NCBI RefSeq assembly: GCF_041333735.1 | Contig: NZ_JBGKFB010000001.1 | Span: 1,808,501-1,872,500, forward strand | Length of the DNA stretch: 64,000 nt | From: Veillonella sp. | GTDB lineage: Bacteria > Bacillota > Negativicutes > Veillonellales > Veillonellaceae | Reading direction: 5' to 3' | In this document: one piece after another, positions 55,653-64,000 of the stretch | Numbering within the stretch: the stretch's first letter is position 1 | Layout of the letters: every line of letters starts with the position of its first letter | Notes under the pieces: generated by a model | Told to the model about the DNA's origin: nothing | Databases searched by the model: none | Seen by the model: the letters and a program-made list of their open reading frames with translations, nothing else | Translations under genes and position numbers: made by a program

Positions 55653-55683
55653 GTCATTCTACAAAATTATCTAATGTAAATGA

Positions 55684-58600
55684 TTAGTCGTGATTTTTTT
55701 TGCGGTTTGTAAACAAACCAGGTCCAAGTGTTTCAATGATGATGAACAGCATTGGAATGATAAAGATACCAAACAATGTTGCTGTTGTCATCCCTGCTAC
55801 TACAGTAATACCCATGGATGTACGAGCACCAGAACCAGCACCAGAAGATACTGCCAATGGCAATACACCAAGGATAAATGCAAAGGATGTCATCAAGATT
55901 GGACGCAAACGAATTTTTGCAGCTTCGATAGCAGCATCAACAACGTTCATGCCACGTTCGTCAACACGAATCTTAGCATACTCAATGATCAAAATCGCAT
56001 TTTTCGCAGCCAAACCTACTAAGGTTAAAAGACCAATCTGCATATAAATATCGTTAGCTAAGGAATATCTACCTGTAAAGTTCAACAAGAATGGAACTAA
56101 AGAAGCACCAATCATACCAGATGGTACAGAGAACAATACGGCAAATGGAACCTTCCAAGATTCATACAAGGCGGCCAAGATTAAGAATACAAATACTAGA
56201 CCTAAACCAAGAATCATGATGGTTTGAGAACCAGCTTTCAACTCTTCACGAGATTGACCGGCCCAGTCATATGTATAACCGGCTGGTAAAGTTTTAGCTG
56301 CCGCCTCTTTCAATGCATTAATAGCATCACCAGAGGAATAACCATTCGCTTGAGAACCACCGATTTGTACAGCCATTGCATTATCAAAACGAGTAATACT
56401 AGATGGTGTGCCAGTTTGTTCCTTCGTAATATAGTTAGATACTGGAACCATAAGGCCCTTGCTATTACGAACAGCTAGCATATTAAGCTGTTCTGCATTT
56501 TGACGGTAAGCGTCTTCAGCTTGAACTACTACTTTATAGTTTTTACCATATGTAGTGAAGTCATTGACTTGAATACTACCATAGAAACCTTGCAATGTAG
56601 TAAAGATATCAGCTAATGCCACACCATCTTGAGCCGCTTTTTCACGATTCACATCAAATTGTAAGGATGGTGTAGATGTTTCAAATGTAGTGTAAATAGA
56701 TTGAATTGCTGGACTCTTACGTGCTTCTGCTAAGAATTCATTAGCATGTTCCGCCATAACTTGTGGGCTGTCACCAGCTTTGTTAATAAGGTACATGCTG
56801 AAACCACCTGTAGCCCCTAAACCTGGAATAGATGGTGGATTCAAAGCAACTACAGTTGCTTCTGGTACGCCTTTAGCAGCAAAGCCAAATGTTTGACCAA
56901 CCATTGCATTAATAGATGTTGCTTGAGTTGTACGATACTTCCAGTCAGACATAGTAGCAAAGATTACACCAGCACTAGATTTTTGACCATTCCCTAAAAG
57001 GTCAAAGCCTGCTACAGTAAATACCTCTTGGAATAATTGCTCATCTTTAGGCTTTTCAGGATCATTTTTACCTTCTAAGAAAGAGGCAATTTTTTCAAGG
57101 GTCGCCATAGTACGTTCAGATGTAGCACCAGGTGGCTCATTAACAGCAATCATGTAGTAACCACTATCCTCTGCAGGTACAAAGGATGTTGGTAAGAAGT
57201 GGAATACTAAACCTGTACCACCAGCAAAGATTAATAATGCAATAACAGTTAAGCTCAAACGATGGCTTAAACGAGCCAATTGGATACCATACCAATTGCT
57301 AAAACGCTCTAAAGCTGCATTAAATTTGTTTAACTGACGATGTACCCAGTCTTCACGTTCTTTTGGTGTGTGAGGTTTTAACATCGTAGCACATAGAGCT
57401 GGTGTCAAAACAAGAGCGACAATCGCAGAAATAACAACAGATACAGCGATTGTTAAAGCAAACTGTTTGTAAAGGATACCTGTCATACCACCCATGAAGG
57501 CAACCGGTACGAATACCGCTACCAATACAAAGGCGATACCAATTACAGGTCCTTGTACATTTTCCATCGCTTTAATAGCCGCCTCTTTAGGAGGTAAGCC
57601 ATTATATTTTAATTCGTATTCAACAGCCTCTACTACTACGATAGCATCGTCAACTACGAGGCCGATAGCTAGTACCATCGCAAAGAGTGTCAATGTATTA
57701 ATAGAGAAATTTAATAATACGAACGCCCCAAATGTACCTAGCAAGGATACTGGCACAGCAATCATAGGAATAATTGTAGAGCGCCAAGATTGCAAGAACA
57801 CATACACTACAATAAGAACGAGTAGCAATGCTTCTACAAATGTATGCTCTACCTCATTGATAGAGGCACTAACGAATTTTGTATTATCTACAACTACGTT
57901 ATATTGCATATCTGGTGGGAAGGATTTAGATTGTTCATCCAATACCTTCTTAACATTAGCAATAGTTTCTAATGCATTGGCATCATTTTGAAGGGAAATA
58001 GCAAAACCTGCTACCTCTTTATGAGCTGACTTAGCAATAAAGTCATACCCTTTAGCGCCAATTTGAATGCGTGCAACATCCTTTAGATGCAACACCTTAC
58101 CATTGGAACTTTTAATAGCAATGTTACCAAATTGTTCAGGTGTCACAAGACGACCTTCAATTTTGATAGGATATTGGAATGCTTGTTCCCCATTAGTAGG
58201 ATTTTGACCTACCGTACCGGCTGCAGCTTGTAAGTTTTGCCCCTTAATAGCTGTCGTTACTTCAGAAATAGTAACACCAAGGTTTTGCATTTTGGCAGGA
58301 TCCAACCAAATGCGCATAGCATAGTCAGAACCGAACTCTTGTACAGAACCTACACCCTTAATAGCTTTGATGGTATCCATCATATAGTTGGTACCATAGT
58401 TCTTTAAGAATGTAGAATCATACGTACCATTAGGTGAGCTTAAGGAGAATACCATCGCCATATCACCAGAAGATTTAGTAGTTGTAACACCAACTGCTTG
58501 TACCTCTGCAGGCAATTGAGCAAGTGCTGCTTGAACACGGTTTTGAGTATTAACCGTATCCATATCAGCATCTGTACCTTGATTGAACTGAACTGTCAAA

Positions 58601-58866
58601 GAGTAGCTACCGTTACTAGAACTACTAGATGTCATGTAGTCCATATCTTGTACGCCTACGATTTGTGTTTCAATAACACTGGCTACCGTATCATTAACAA
58701 CTTGAGCCGTTGCACCTGTATAAGCAGTGTTTACACGAACTGTAGGTGGAGAAATTTGTGGATATCGAGCTATCGGAAGGCTCATCATAGAAATGAGACC
58801 TACCAAGGTAATAACAATGGCTATTACAATGGCAAAGATAGGTCGATTAATAAAGAATTTCGACAC
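55684..58866 (-). CDS. RND multidrug efflux transporter, AcrB/HAE1 type
   Basis: 1060-residue proton-driven inner-membrane pump. Helix 4 has GLVVDDAIVVVEAVE with the paired proton-relay Asp, and helix 10 has LAAKNAILIIEYAK with the Lys. PVAFMGGMTGILYKQFA and the two large periplasmic loops are typical of HAE1 pumps. It is 14 bases after its adaptor gene. No TolC-like channel lies in the window, so that part must be encoded elsewhere. A tripartite pump implies an outer membrane. Confidence 0.95.
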   Translation of the reverse strand: MSKFFINRPIFAIVIAIVITLVGLISMMSLPIARYPQISPPTVRVNTAYTGATAQVVNDTVASVIETQIVGVQDMDYMTSSSSSNGSYSLTVQFNQGTDADMDTVNTQNRVQAALAQLPAEVQAVGVTTTKSSGDMAMVFSLSSPNGTYDSTFLKNYGTNYMMDTIKAIKGVGSVQEFGSDYAMRIWLDPAKMQNLGVTISEVTTAIKGQNLQAAAGTVGQNPTNGEQAFQYPIKIEGRLVTPEQFGNIAIKSSNGKVLHLKDVARIQIGAKGYDFIAKSAHKEVAGFAISLQNDANALETIANVKKVLDEQSKSFPPDMQYNVVVDNTKFVSASINEVEHTFVEALLLVLIVVYVFLQSWRSTIIPMIAVPVSLLGTFGAFVLLNFSINTLTLFAMVLAIGLVVDDAIVVVEAVEYELKYNGLPPKEAAIKAMENVQGPVIGIAFVLVAVFVPVAFMGGMTGILYKQFALTIAVSVVISAIVALVLTPALCATMLKPHTPKEREDWVHRQLNKFNAALERFSNWYGIQLARLSHRLSLTVIALLIFAGGTGLVFHFLPTSFVPAEDSGYYMIAVNEPPGATSERTMATLEKIASFLEGKNDPEKPKDEQLFQEVFTVAGFDLLGNGQKSSAGVIFATMSDWKYRTTQATSINAMVGQTFGFAAKGVPEATVVALNPPSIPGLGATGGFSMYLINKAGDSPQVMAEHANEFLAEARKSPAIQSIYTTFETSTPSLQFDVNREKAAQDGVALADIFTTLQGFYGSIQVNDFTTYGKNYKVVVQAEDAYRQNAEQLNMLAVRNSKGLMVPVSNYITKEQTGTPSSITRFDNAMAVQIGGSQANGYSSGDAINALKEAAAKTLPAGYTYDWAGQSREELKAGSQTIMILGLGLVFVFLILAALYESWKVPFAVLFSVPSGMIGASLVPFLLNFTGRYSLANDIYMQIGLLTLVGLAAKNAILIIEYAKIRVDERGMNVVDAAIEAAKIRLRPILMTSFAFILGVLPLAVSSGAGSGARTSMGITVVAGMTTATLFGIFIIPMLFIIIETLGPGLFTNRKKNHD

Positions 58867-58880
58867 GATCTAGCCCCCTT

Positions 58881-60008
58881 CTATTTTGTAGCTTTTAATT
58901 GTTCTTTTGAAAGCAATTTAGCATTAACCTTCGCACCGTTTTTAACCTTAGTTAAACCATCAACGATGATTGTATCTCCAGGTGCTAAACCGGCTTTAAT
59001 AATTGTATCACTACCACTTGTACCGCCAACTTCAACACTTTTTTGTTCTACTACACCATCAGCATTTACAACAAAGATAAAGTTTTTATCCATAATTTGA
59101 AGAATAGCGCGACTAGGAACAAGAATAGCATTTTTAAGTTTTTGACCAGGAGAAATTACTGTAGCAAACATATTTGGCAACAACAAATGATCAGGATTTG
59201 GGAAGGACGCTTTCAACACAAGCTTACCTGTAGATTGGTCGAGGCTTTTTGCGGCTTGAACAATAGTACCAAATTGGTTATAAGTGTCACCATCAGCAAG
59301 TTTTAATTGAATATTTGGACCATTGGAATCATCGCCAGTTGGATTTTTCATGAAGTCAAGATATTCTTGCTCTGTCATACTAAATTCAACAAAGATAGGA
59401 TCGATAGAATCAATAGTTACTAATGTTGTAGAACCTGCTTGTACAAATGTACCCATATCGATATCATCCATACGTAATGTACCAGAGTATGGTGCATATA
59501 CCATTGTATCGCCATAGTTATCTTGAGCAATTTTTACGGATGCTTCGTATGCTTCATAAGCGGCCTTAGCTTGTTCTACAGTACTGCGTTGTGTATCTAC
59601 ACGTTGTTGCGCAATAGCATCTTGTTGAGCTAATGTTTCATAACGATTAAGGTCTACTTCAGCATTTTTATAGTTTGCATTAGCTTGAGCAGCTTGTGCT
59701 TCTGCATTAGCAAGAGTAGCTTCGTATTGACGAGAATCGATACGATATAATGGCTGGCCAGCTACAACTTGCTCCCCGCCTTTAACAAATTTTTCAACTA
59801 CGTAACCAGATACACGAGCATGTACAGCTACAGAGTTTTCTGCAACTACTGTACCAGCATAGGTTTGATTTACCTGTGCATCACTTGCAGTAATTTTGTA
59901 TGCATTGACACTCACGTCGCCTGCTTGCTGTTGATTACTGCCACAACCAGCAACCATTACAGCGGATACAACGAGAGCCGCTAACATACGGGAATAACGG
60001 AACTTCAT
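58881..60008 (-). CDS. RND efflux periplasmic adaptor, AcrA type (lipoprotein)
   Basis: 375 residues. The N-terminus has a lipobox VMVAGC followed by GSNQQ, so the protein is lipid-anchored after processing by Lgt, whose gene is also in this window. Next come a barrel-sandwich half (VHARVSGYVVEKFVKGGEQV), an alanine-rich coiled-coil hairpin (about 95-165), VYAPYSGTLR and the beta-barrel. First gene of the two-gene operon, with a near-consensus promoter. Confidence 0.95.
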   Translation of the reverse strand: MKFRYSRMLAALVVSAVMVAGCGSNQQQAGDVSVNAYKITASDAQVNQTYAGTVVAENSVAVHARVSGYVVEKFVKGGEQVVAGQPLYRIDSRQYEATLANAEAQAAQANANYKNAEVDLNRYETLAQQDAIAQQRVDTQRSTVEQAKAAYEAYEASVKIAQDNYGDTMVYAPYSGTLRMDDIDMGTFVQAGSTTLVTIDSIDPIFVEFSMTEQEYLDFMKNPTGDDSNGPNIQLKLADGDTYNQFGTIVQAAKSLDQSTGKLVLKASFPNPDHLLLPNMFATVISPGQKLKNAILVPSRAILQIMDKNFIFVVNADGVVEQKSVEVGGTSGSDTIIKAGLAPGDTIIVDGLTKVKNGAKVNAKLLSKEQLKATK

Positions 60009-60072
60009 TATCTGTACTCCTTTACACGAAACTAATCATCTATGTGTCATAATTACATATATATCTTTATAT

Positions 60073-60101
60073 ATTTTACAGGATTCTATAGACAAAGTCA
60101 A
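60073..60101 (-). promoter_or_regulatory. Promoter of the RND efflux operon
   Basis: Minus strand: TTGACT (60101-60096), 17 bases, TAAAAT (60078-60073), about 65 bases before the adaptor ATG. No palindrome overlaps it and no TetR-type gene is adjacent. Confidence 0.6.
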
Positions 60102-60245
60102 TTTTTTCGATACCCTTACACCTTTATAAAACATAGATAAAATCTGATCAAATTCATATTCATTGTGCACAATCAAAACGATAAAAATTATTGACATTTT
60201 AGATTCTTTGTGTACACATTTTCTAATTAAATATCTGTGCTCCGT

Positions 60246-60286
60246 GGGGAAATCAAGGGGAAATAAAGGGGAAATAAAGGGGAAAT
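60246..60286. repeat. Four tandem copies of an 11-bp G/A-rich unit
   Basis: GGGGAAAT starts at 60246, 60257, 60268 and 60279, each separated by CAA or AAA, so the period is 11 bases, close to one helical turn. The copies are nearly identical. Function unknown; the count may vary between strains. Confidence 0.85.
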
Positions 60287-60330
60287 TTCAAGCGAATAAA
60301 TACGTATTTAAGCAAACATATAGGAACACT

Positions 60331-60393
60331 AAAAAAAGCTAGAAGATTAGGTAACTACTGCGTTTGTACAGTAATCACGCCTCTTCTAGCTTT
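60331..60393 (-). terminator. Terminator after tmRNA
   Basis: AAAGCTAGAAGA and TCTTCTAGCTTT pair perfectly over 12 bases, with further pairing inside (TACTG/CAGTA), and TTTTT follows on the minus strand. Located 13 bases past the tmRNA CCA end. Confidence 0.88.
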
Positions 60394-60405
60394 AGCTTTA
60401 ATATT

Positions 60406-60747
60406 TGGTGGAGATGAGGGGAGTCGAACCCCTGTCCAAAAGTGTTGCCATATAGACTTCTCCGAGCACAGTCTATGATTTAGATCTCAGGTTGCTACCG
60501 CTCACAGACAAGCTACACAACCCCAGTTCATATTGTCTCGCCTAATTCATATGAACAACTGAATTAAGCCAGCCTACGGTTTGACGTCCATTCACACTTG
60601 GTAGGCACAAGTATGAGGGACGTAGCTTATGCAGCTAATGCAAAATTTTCTTCTGCGTTTAAATGTTTTCCCACCGTTTAACGGCCTCATGGAACGCCGA
60701 CTCGCTATCTATACCACACGCACCCCTGTCGAAACCTTTACATCCCC
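60406..60747 (-). ncRNA. ssrA: Transfer-messenger RNA (tmRNA)
   Basis: The 5' end GGGGATG pairs with CATCTCC before the encoded ACCA 3' end, and GGTTCGACTCC forms the T-arm. The tag reading frame is GCA GAA GAA AAT TTT GCA TTA GCT GCA TAA, giving AEENFALAA, with the ALAA end recognised by ClpXP-type proteases. About 342 bases, one piece, with a perfect promoter and a strong terminator. Its partner smpB is 2.7 kb away on the same strand. Confidence 0.97.
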
Positions 60748-60763
60748 GTGCGTTGGTCTAATA

Positions 60764-60792
60764 ATTATAAGCCTATTTAGTATTACTGTCAA
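60764..60792 (-). promoter_or_regulatory. Consensus promoter of ssrA
   Basis: TTGACA (60792-60787), 17 bases, TATAAT (60769-60764): full consensus match, 16 bases before the mature 5' end. Fits a highly expressed stable RNA. Confidence 0.85.
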
Positions 60793-60920
60793 TTATATGA
60801 GACCTTCACAGTTCAGATATATTCACTATTGTTAGACTACTCAACTTATCTAATATTGACTACTTAAGCAATCAAATGGAATTCTTTTAATACTATCTTT
60901 TTTAGATATATTATGTACTA

Positions 60921-62081
60921 TCATAAATTTAATTGTTTCATCGCTTTATGCAATGTATGACATACATAATCAATTTGTTCTTTATTATGAGCTGCTGTAA
61001 CGGTCAATCGAATTCTACTTTCACCAATAGGTACAGTAGGTGGACGAATAGCTGTTCCAATAATTCCAGACTCATATAGATAATCAGATACTGCCAGTGT
61101 ATCTTCATTACTTCCGATTAGAATTGGGAAAATTGGCGTTTCATTGGTCGCATCAATTCCCATAGAAGTTAATTTATCTGCCATATAGTTTACATTTTCT
61201 TGTAAACGCCCTAAAACAGATGCATCTGTCTCAAGAATATGTAATGCAGCCAGGGCCGCTCCTATATCTGCAGGAGATAATGCGGTGGAGAATATAAAGC
61301 TACGACTCGTATTAACGAGATAATCTATGATAGTGCTATTTGCAGCTATATAACCACCAACAGATCCTAAGGATTTACTCAATGTACCGAGTTGAATATC
61401 TATCTCTTTCTCTAAATTAAAATAAGCAGCCGTACCATGACCATTACCAATTGTTCCTGTTGCATGAGCATCATCTACCATGAGCAATGCATTATAGTCA
61501 CGGCTTAATTCATATAGTTTATCAAGCGGTGCAATATCCCCATCCATGCTAAATACACCATCTGTGACAATAAGCTTTCTTGCATTACGATCTACTTGCT
61601 TTAATAAATACTTTAGTTCGTCTACATCACAATGGCTATAAGCCTTTACTGCTCCTCTACTCAATCTACACCCATCAATAATACTAGCGTGATTTAAAGC
61701 ATCGCTAAAAATGATGGTATGTTTATCAGCTATAGCAGAAATAGTTCCTACATTGGCCATATAACCTGTATTAAATACGAGGGCTTTTTCAGTATTCTTA
61801 AATTTTGCTAATTCATTTTCAAGATCAGTAAATAATGGAAACGTACCAGATACGAGGCGCGATCCACCAGACCCTGTACCATATTGTTGAGCTCCTTTCA
61901 GAGCCCCTTCTATTACACGGGAGTCAAAGGTAAGGCCTAAATAATTATTTGAAGCCATCATTAAATATTCTTTATCATCTCGTTTAACTCGCACTGCATC
62001 TATAGGACAATATTCTTTTAAGGTTCGTAAATTATGATTCTGTTCCTTAGCATCTAATTGCTCTTTAAAAAATTCGTACAT
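60921..62081 (-). CDS. bioF: 8-amino-7-oxononanoate synthase
   Basis: PLP enzyme joining pimeloyl thioester with alanine, an early biotin step. 386 residues. The PLP lysine is in GTLSKSLGSVGGY; SNNYLGL, GTGSGGSRLVSG and VDDAHATG are the alpha-oxoamine synthase blocks. KBL shares these, but the neighbouring bioW and the BirA-like operator decide for BioF. The ATG at 62081 follows GGAG; the longer reading frame is not supported. Confidence 0.92.
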   Translation of the reverse strand: MYEFFKEQLDAKEQNHNLRTLKEYCPIDAVRVKRDDKEYLMMASNNYLGLTFDSRVIEGALKGAQQYGTGSGGSRLVSGTFPLFTDLENELAKFKNTEKALVFNTGYMANVGTISAIADKHTIIFSDALNHASIIDGCRLSRGAVKAYSHCDVDELKYLLKQVDRNARKLIVTDGVFSMDGDIAPLDKLYELSRDYNALLMVDDAHATGTIGNGHGTAAYFNLEKEIDIQLGTLSKSLGSVGGYIAANSTIIDYLVNTSRSFIFSTALSPADIGAALAALHILETDASVLGRLQENVNYMADKLTSMGIDATNETPIFPILIGSNEDTLAVSDYLYESGIIGTAIRPPTVPIGESRIRLTVTAAHNKEQIDYVCHTLHKAMKQLNL

Positions 62082-62082
62082 G

Positions 62083-62814
62083 TTATCTCCGTTGAACAAG
62101 TACAGGAGCACTCTCCAAATACTCGATTACACTTTCACTATCTATATCAGACCGTACAAAGAAAACCCGTCCCCCTATATTAGACCCTAATTCTTTCATA
62201 TGAGGAATTCGATGATATACACCATTACAAGCCACATAGCCTACTGTATAATCTGGATCATCAGACCAACATAATTCACCAACAACACCCTCTGCGGATT
62301 GAACCTTAGAGGCCAATACTAAAGCCTCCCTCATATGTTCATTGTCACCTAATGCATGAGAGTCAAAGGAGTCCATATGACTCACACGTACACCGCGATT
62401 GCCTTCATCTAAGCGTTCACCCGAAATAGCATCCACTAACATAGCGCCGCGCATGGATCTATCTAAATTTTTTAACATACCGATAGCTTTTCTAACAGCA
62501 GTTTCAGTAATAGTGGTACCTTGTAAAAGTTCCGTTGCCAATTGATGGGATTCAGGAATGCTACCAGTTTTATGTTCCTCTACCCTTAGACAGTCTATAT
62601 AGGAAATCTTCTCCTGTGGAATTAAATCTACTGTAATATTTATAAAATCAGCAGTTCCTTTGCTGTGATGCAGTGCACGTTCAGCTAAGGATTGTGCTAT
62701 AGCTCCAACTTCCTCTAATTTTACGATACGCTCTGCACCAGAAATATGGTGGCCCCCTTTTTCATGGGGACCACCTTGCGCTGCACGCATGCGTACACTA
62801 TATAATTCATTCAT
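62083..62814 (-). CDS. bioW: 6-carboxyhexanoate-CoA ligase (pimeloyl-CoA synthetase)
   Basis: Activates free pimelate to pimeloyl-CoA, the substrate of BioF. 243 residues. VRMRAAQ-x-GGHHISGAERIV at the N-terminus and GNRGVRVSHMD are BioW blocks. One base separates it from bioF. Presence of BioW means pimelate itself is the entry point of this biotin route. Confidence 0.92.
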   Translation of the reverse strand: MNELYSVRMRAAQGGPHEKGGHHISGAERIVKLEEVGAIAQSLAERALHHSKGTADFINITVDLIPQEKISYIDCLRVEEHKTGSIPESHQLATELLQGTTITETAVRKAIGMLKNLDRSMRGAMLVDAISGERLDEGNRGVRVSHMDSFDSHALGDNEHMREALVLASKVQSAEGVVGELCWSDDPDYTVGYVACNGVYHRIPHMKELGSNIGGRVFFVRSDIDSESVIEYLESAPVLVQRR

Positions 62815-63314
62815 TATGATACCTTACCTTTTATAATATTATTTTGATGTGCATGGCTGTGAATTTTACGGAATACTTTTACAAATACTGGAGCCATAAT
62901 GACTGTAAAAATCATGCCAGGTACTGCTAATGCAACCATAGGTAATGCGGCTTTACCAATATATACGGACAAGGTTAACCGCGCTAAGGCAGATGCAATT
63001 GGACCTGAAATCATAATACCGATTAAGTGATTATGGCACATCCAAAGGATTAAACCTACAATAAGACGGAATTGCATAGCAATCATAACATTTAATATAG
63101 TTTGAGTACCTAGCGCTAAGCCGATTAAACTAGATAGACATCCACTAATAATATACTTCTTAAATCCGAATACAGCACATATTGCTACCGCCAACGGGGC
63201 CGATAATTGAAACTCTATACCTGGAATGACATTAGGTATTTTAATAGCCCCTAATACAGTAATCATAGCAGTTAAAATAGCGACCTCAGTAATGTACCGA
63301 ATGTTCTGATTCAT
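62814..63314 (-). CDS. Membrane protein of the biotin operon, possible ECF-type S component
   Basis: 166 residues with five or six hydrophobic segments; starts YITEVAILTAMITVLGAIKIP. Size and layout resemble substrate-binding S components of ECF vitamin transporters, although it is not clearly BioY. It overlaps bioW by one base and is the first gene behind a BirA-like operator, so a cargo linked to biotin or pimelate is inferred from context. Confidence 0.65.
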   Translation of the reverse strand: MNQNIRYITEVAILTAMITVLGAIKIPNVIPGIEFQLSAPLAVAICAVFGFKKYIISGCLSSLIGLALGTQTILNVMIAMQFRLIVGLILWMCHNHLIGIMISGPIASALARLTLSVYIGKAALPMVALAVPGMIFTVIMAPVFVKVFRKIHSHAHQNNIIKGKVS

Positions 63315-63336
63315 GATGTTTCTCCTCTACTTAGAA

Positions 63337-63397
63337 AATGTCAACCACAAACACGACTCTTTGTTTACATTATAAATTCAATATACATATTTATCAA
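63337..63397 (-). promoter_or_regulatory. Promoter with BirA-like biotin operator
   Basis: Minus-strand promoter TTGATA (63397-63392), 17 bases, TATAAT (63374-63369). The inverted repeat AATGTCAAC (63337-63345) and GTTTACATT (63363-63371), spacer 17, starts in the -10 box and covers the transcription start. This resembles the TTGTTAACC/GGTTAACAA type of Firmicute BirA sites, with one mismatch between arms. Confidence 0.7.
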
Positions 63398-63433
63398 CTA
63401 AAAATACAGAGTAAGTTGACAAATATCACAAAA

Positions 63434-63462
63434 AAAAATCGAGCCATTATGACTCGATTTCT
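63434..63462 (-). terminator. Terminator after smpB
   Basis: AAATCGAG and CTCGATTT pair around a short loop, and a run of nine T follows on the minus strand, five bases after the smpB stop. Confidence 0.9.
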
Positions 63463-63467
63463 TTATT

Positions 63468-63938
63468 TTAATATTTTTGTTGTTCTTTAAGTCTCTTAGC
63501 AATATCTCGCTTAGCATCGCGTTCTGCCATATCTTGACGCTTATCATACAGCTTTTTACCAGTTACAAGACCAACGGTTACCTTTACATAACCATGACTG
63601 AAATGGAAATTGAGCGGCACTAAAGAGAATCCTTTCTCCTTAACCTGAGCATGCAGTTTATTGATTTCAGATTTATGCATCAACAATTTGCGAGTTCGTT
63701 CAGGTTCATGATTAAAACGATTTCCCTGTTCGTATGGGCTGATATGAACGCCATACAACAAAAGCTCGCCTTTATCAATACGACAAAAGCTATCCTTTAA
63801 GTTCAGTTTACCTTGGCGTATGGATTTAATTTCAGTACCTGTCAAAGCAATGCCTGCTTCATAAGTTTCATGAATATTAAAATCATGACGGGCCTTACGA
63901 TTATCAGCAATAAGAGATGGACTAGATTGTTTTGCCAT
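63468..63938 (-). CDS. smpB: SsrA-binding protein SmpB
   Basis: Binds tmRNA and brings it to stalled ribosomes. 156 residues. NRKARHDFNIHETYEAGIAL and GTEIKSIRQGKLNLKDSF are the family blocks; the C-terminal tail KKLYDKRQDMAERDAKRDI becomes helical in the mRNA channel. AGAGG precedes the ATG. Eight bases after the probable RNase R gene, the usual rnr-smpB order. Confidence 0.97.
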   Translation of the reverse strand: MAKQSSPSLIADNRKARHDFNIHETYEAGIALTGTEIKSIRQGKLNLKDSFCRIDKGELLLYGVHISPYEQGNRFNHEPERTRKLLMHKSEINKLHAQVKEKGFSLVPLNFHFSHGYVKVTVGLVTGKKLYDKRQDMAERDAKRDIAKRLKEQQKY

Positions 63939-63946
63939 ATATACCT

Positions 63947-64000
63947 CTATCGTTTACGTTTACTTTTAGATTTCTTAGATTGACTACGCTTAGTCGTTTT
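63947..64000 (-). CDS. rnr: 3' end of probable ribonuclease R gene (partial)
   Basis: Only the last 17 codons are in the window, coding for KTTKRSQSKKSKSKRKR and a stop. A Lys/Arg/Ser-rich tail directly upstream of smpB is typical for RNase R, which degrades structured RNA and works in trans-translation. The call rests on tail composition and position only. Confidence 0.6.
   Translation of the reverse strand, partial: KTTKRSQSKKSKSKRKR

Larger units (their letters stand above)
60009..60330. other. Intergenic region with promoter, palindromes and 11-bp repeats
   Basis: About 320 bases without a gene. It holds the adaptor promoter (60073-60101), two short perfect palindromes (ATTGTGCACAAT at 60162-60173, TGTGTACACA at 60209-60218), a plus-strand TTGACA (60191-60196) with TACACA 16 bases later, and the tandem repeat at 60246-60286. 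Confidence 0.6.

Noticed and set aside
57494..57991. Plus-strand frame of 165 codons
   Set aside because: Antisense to the RND pump gene; Thr/Asn/Ser-rich low-complexity composition from the complementary codons.
58498..59100. Plus-strand frame of 200 codons
   Set aside because: Spans the pump/adaptor junction on the opposite strand; composition is shadow-like and no start signal is seen.
60246..60286. CRISPR array
   Set aside because: The repeat unit is 11 bases with no spacers of constant length, and no cas genes are near.
60629..60835. Plus-strand frame of 68 codons
   Set aside because: It overlaps the tmRNA gene and its promoter on the other strand; the RNA explains the sequence.

Overview
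The window looks like a chromosomal segment of a Veillonella-type Negativicutes bacterium, a Firmicute that has an outer membrane. The gene content is Firmicute-like: PolC-type replicase, T-box-controlled glyQS, GatCAB, RbgA, and the rplS-rbgA-rnhB-yraN-comM-dprA-topA-trmFO order. It also carries a two-gene RND efflux system (acrAB type), which implies a double-membrane envelope. The assignment to genus is inference; no 16S gene is present. DNA is AT-rich throughout, and more so in three small islands of unrecognised genes.

Layout. 1-112: FMN riboswitch on the minus strand, whose gene lies outside the window. 393-2135: pyruvate:quinone oxidoreductase (poxB) behind a Crp/Fnr-like palindrome. 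2232-3363: small unknown genes. 3541-11072 (minus): comEA-comEC-holA-polC, joining DNA uptake to replication genes; this PolC lacks the usual inserted 3'-5' exonuclease. 11184-18383: M29 aminopeptidase, dCMP deaminase, leuS, a secreted GH18-like protein, lgt. 18517-28356 (minus): trmFO, topA, dprA, comM, yraN, rnhB, rbgA, rplS, marR. 28525-31705: glyQS with a glycine T-box. 31809-34426: AT-rich island of six small, mostly membrane, unknown proteins. 34563-37341: M20 amidohydrolase plus two membrane proteins (DUF3100-type), with a promoter that overlaps a perfect palindrome. 37556-42991: recO, CNNM/CorC-type protein, era, ybeY, phoH, radical SAM. 43073-48766: B12-binding radical SAM protein, a small membrane protein, gatCBA. 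48973-50051: tandem pair of secreted paralogues. 50115-50266: nested inverted-repeat element. 50263-55528: ligA, pcrA, ppaC. 55684-60101: acrAB. 60406-60747: tmRNA, with smpB at 63468. 60921-63397: bioF, bioW and a membrane protein behind a promoter that overlaps a BirA-like operator. The right edge holds the 3' end of a probable RNase R gene.

How the parts fit. Five competence-related genes (comEA, comEC, a comEB-like deaminase, comM, dprA) lie within 15 kb, which fits natural transformation. Many neighbours overlap by 4-8 bases (ATGA, or ATGNNTAA type), which indicates translationally coupled operons. Nearly every transcription unit ends in a clear stem-loop terminator, so unit boundaries are well defined. 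I found no CRISPR array, insertion sequence, prophage, tRNA or rRNA. The most unusual points are the exonuclease-less PolC, a ComEC whose metallo-beta-lactamase-like domain has lost its metal motif, the regulated M20/DUF3100 locus, and the nested inverted repeat at 50115-50266.
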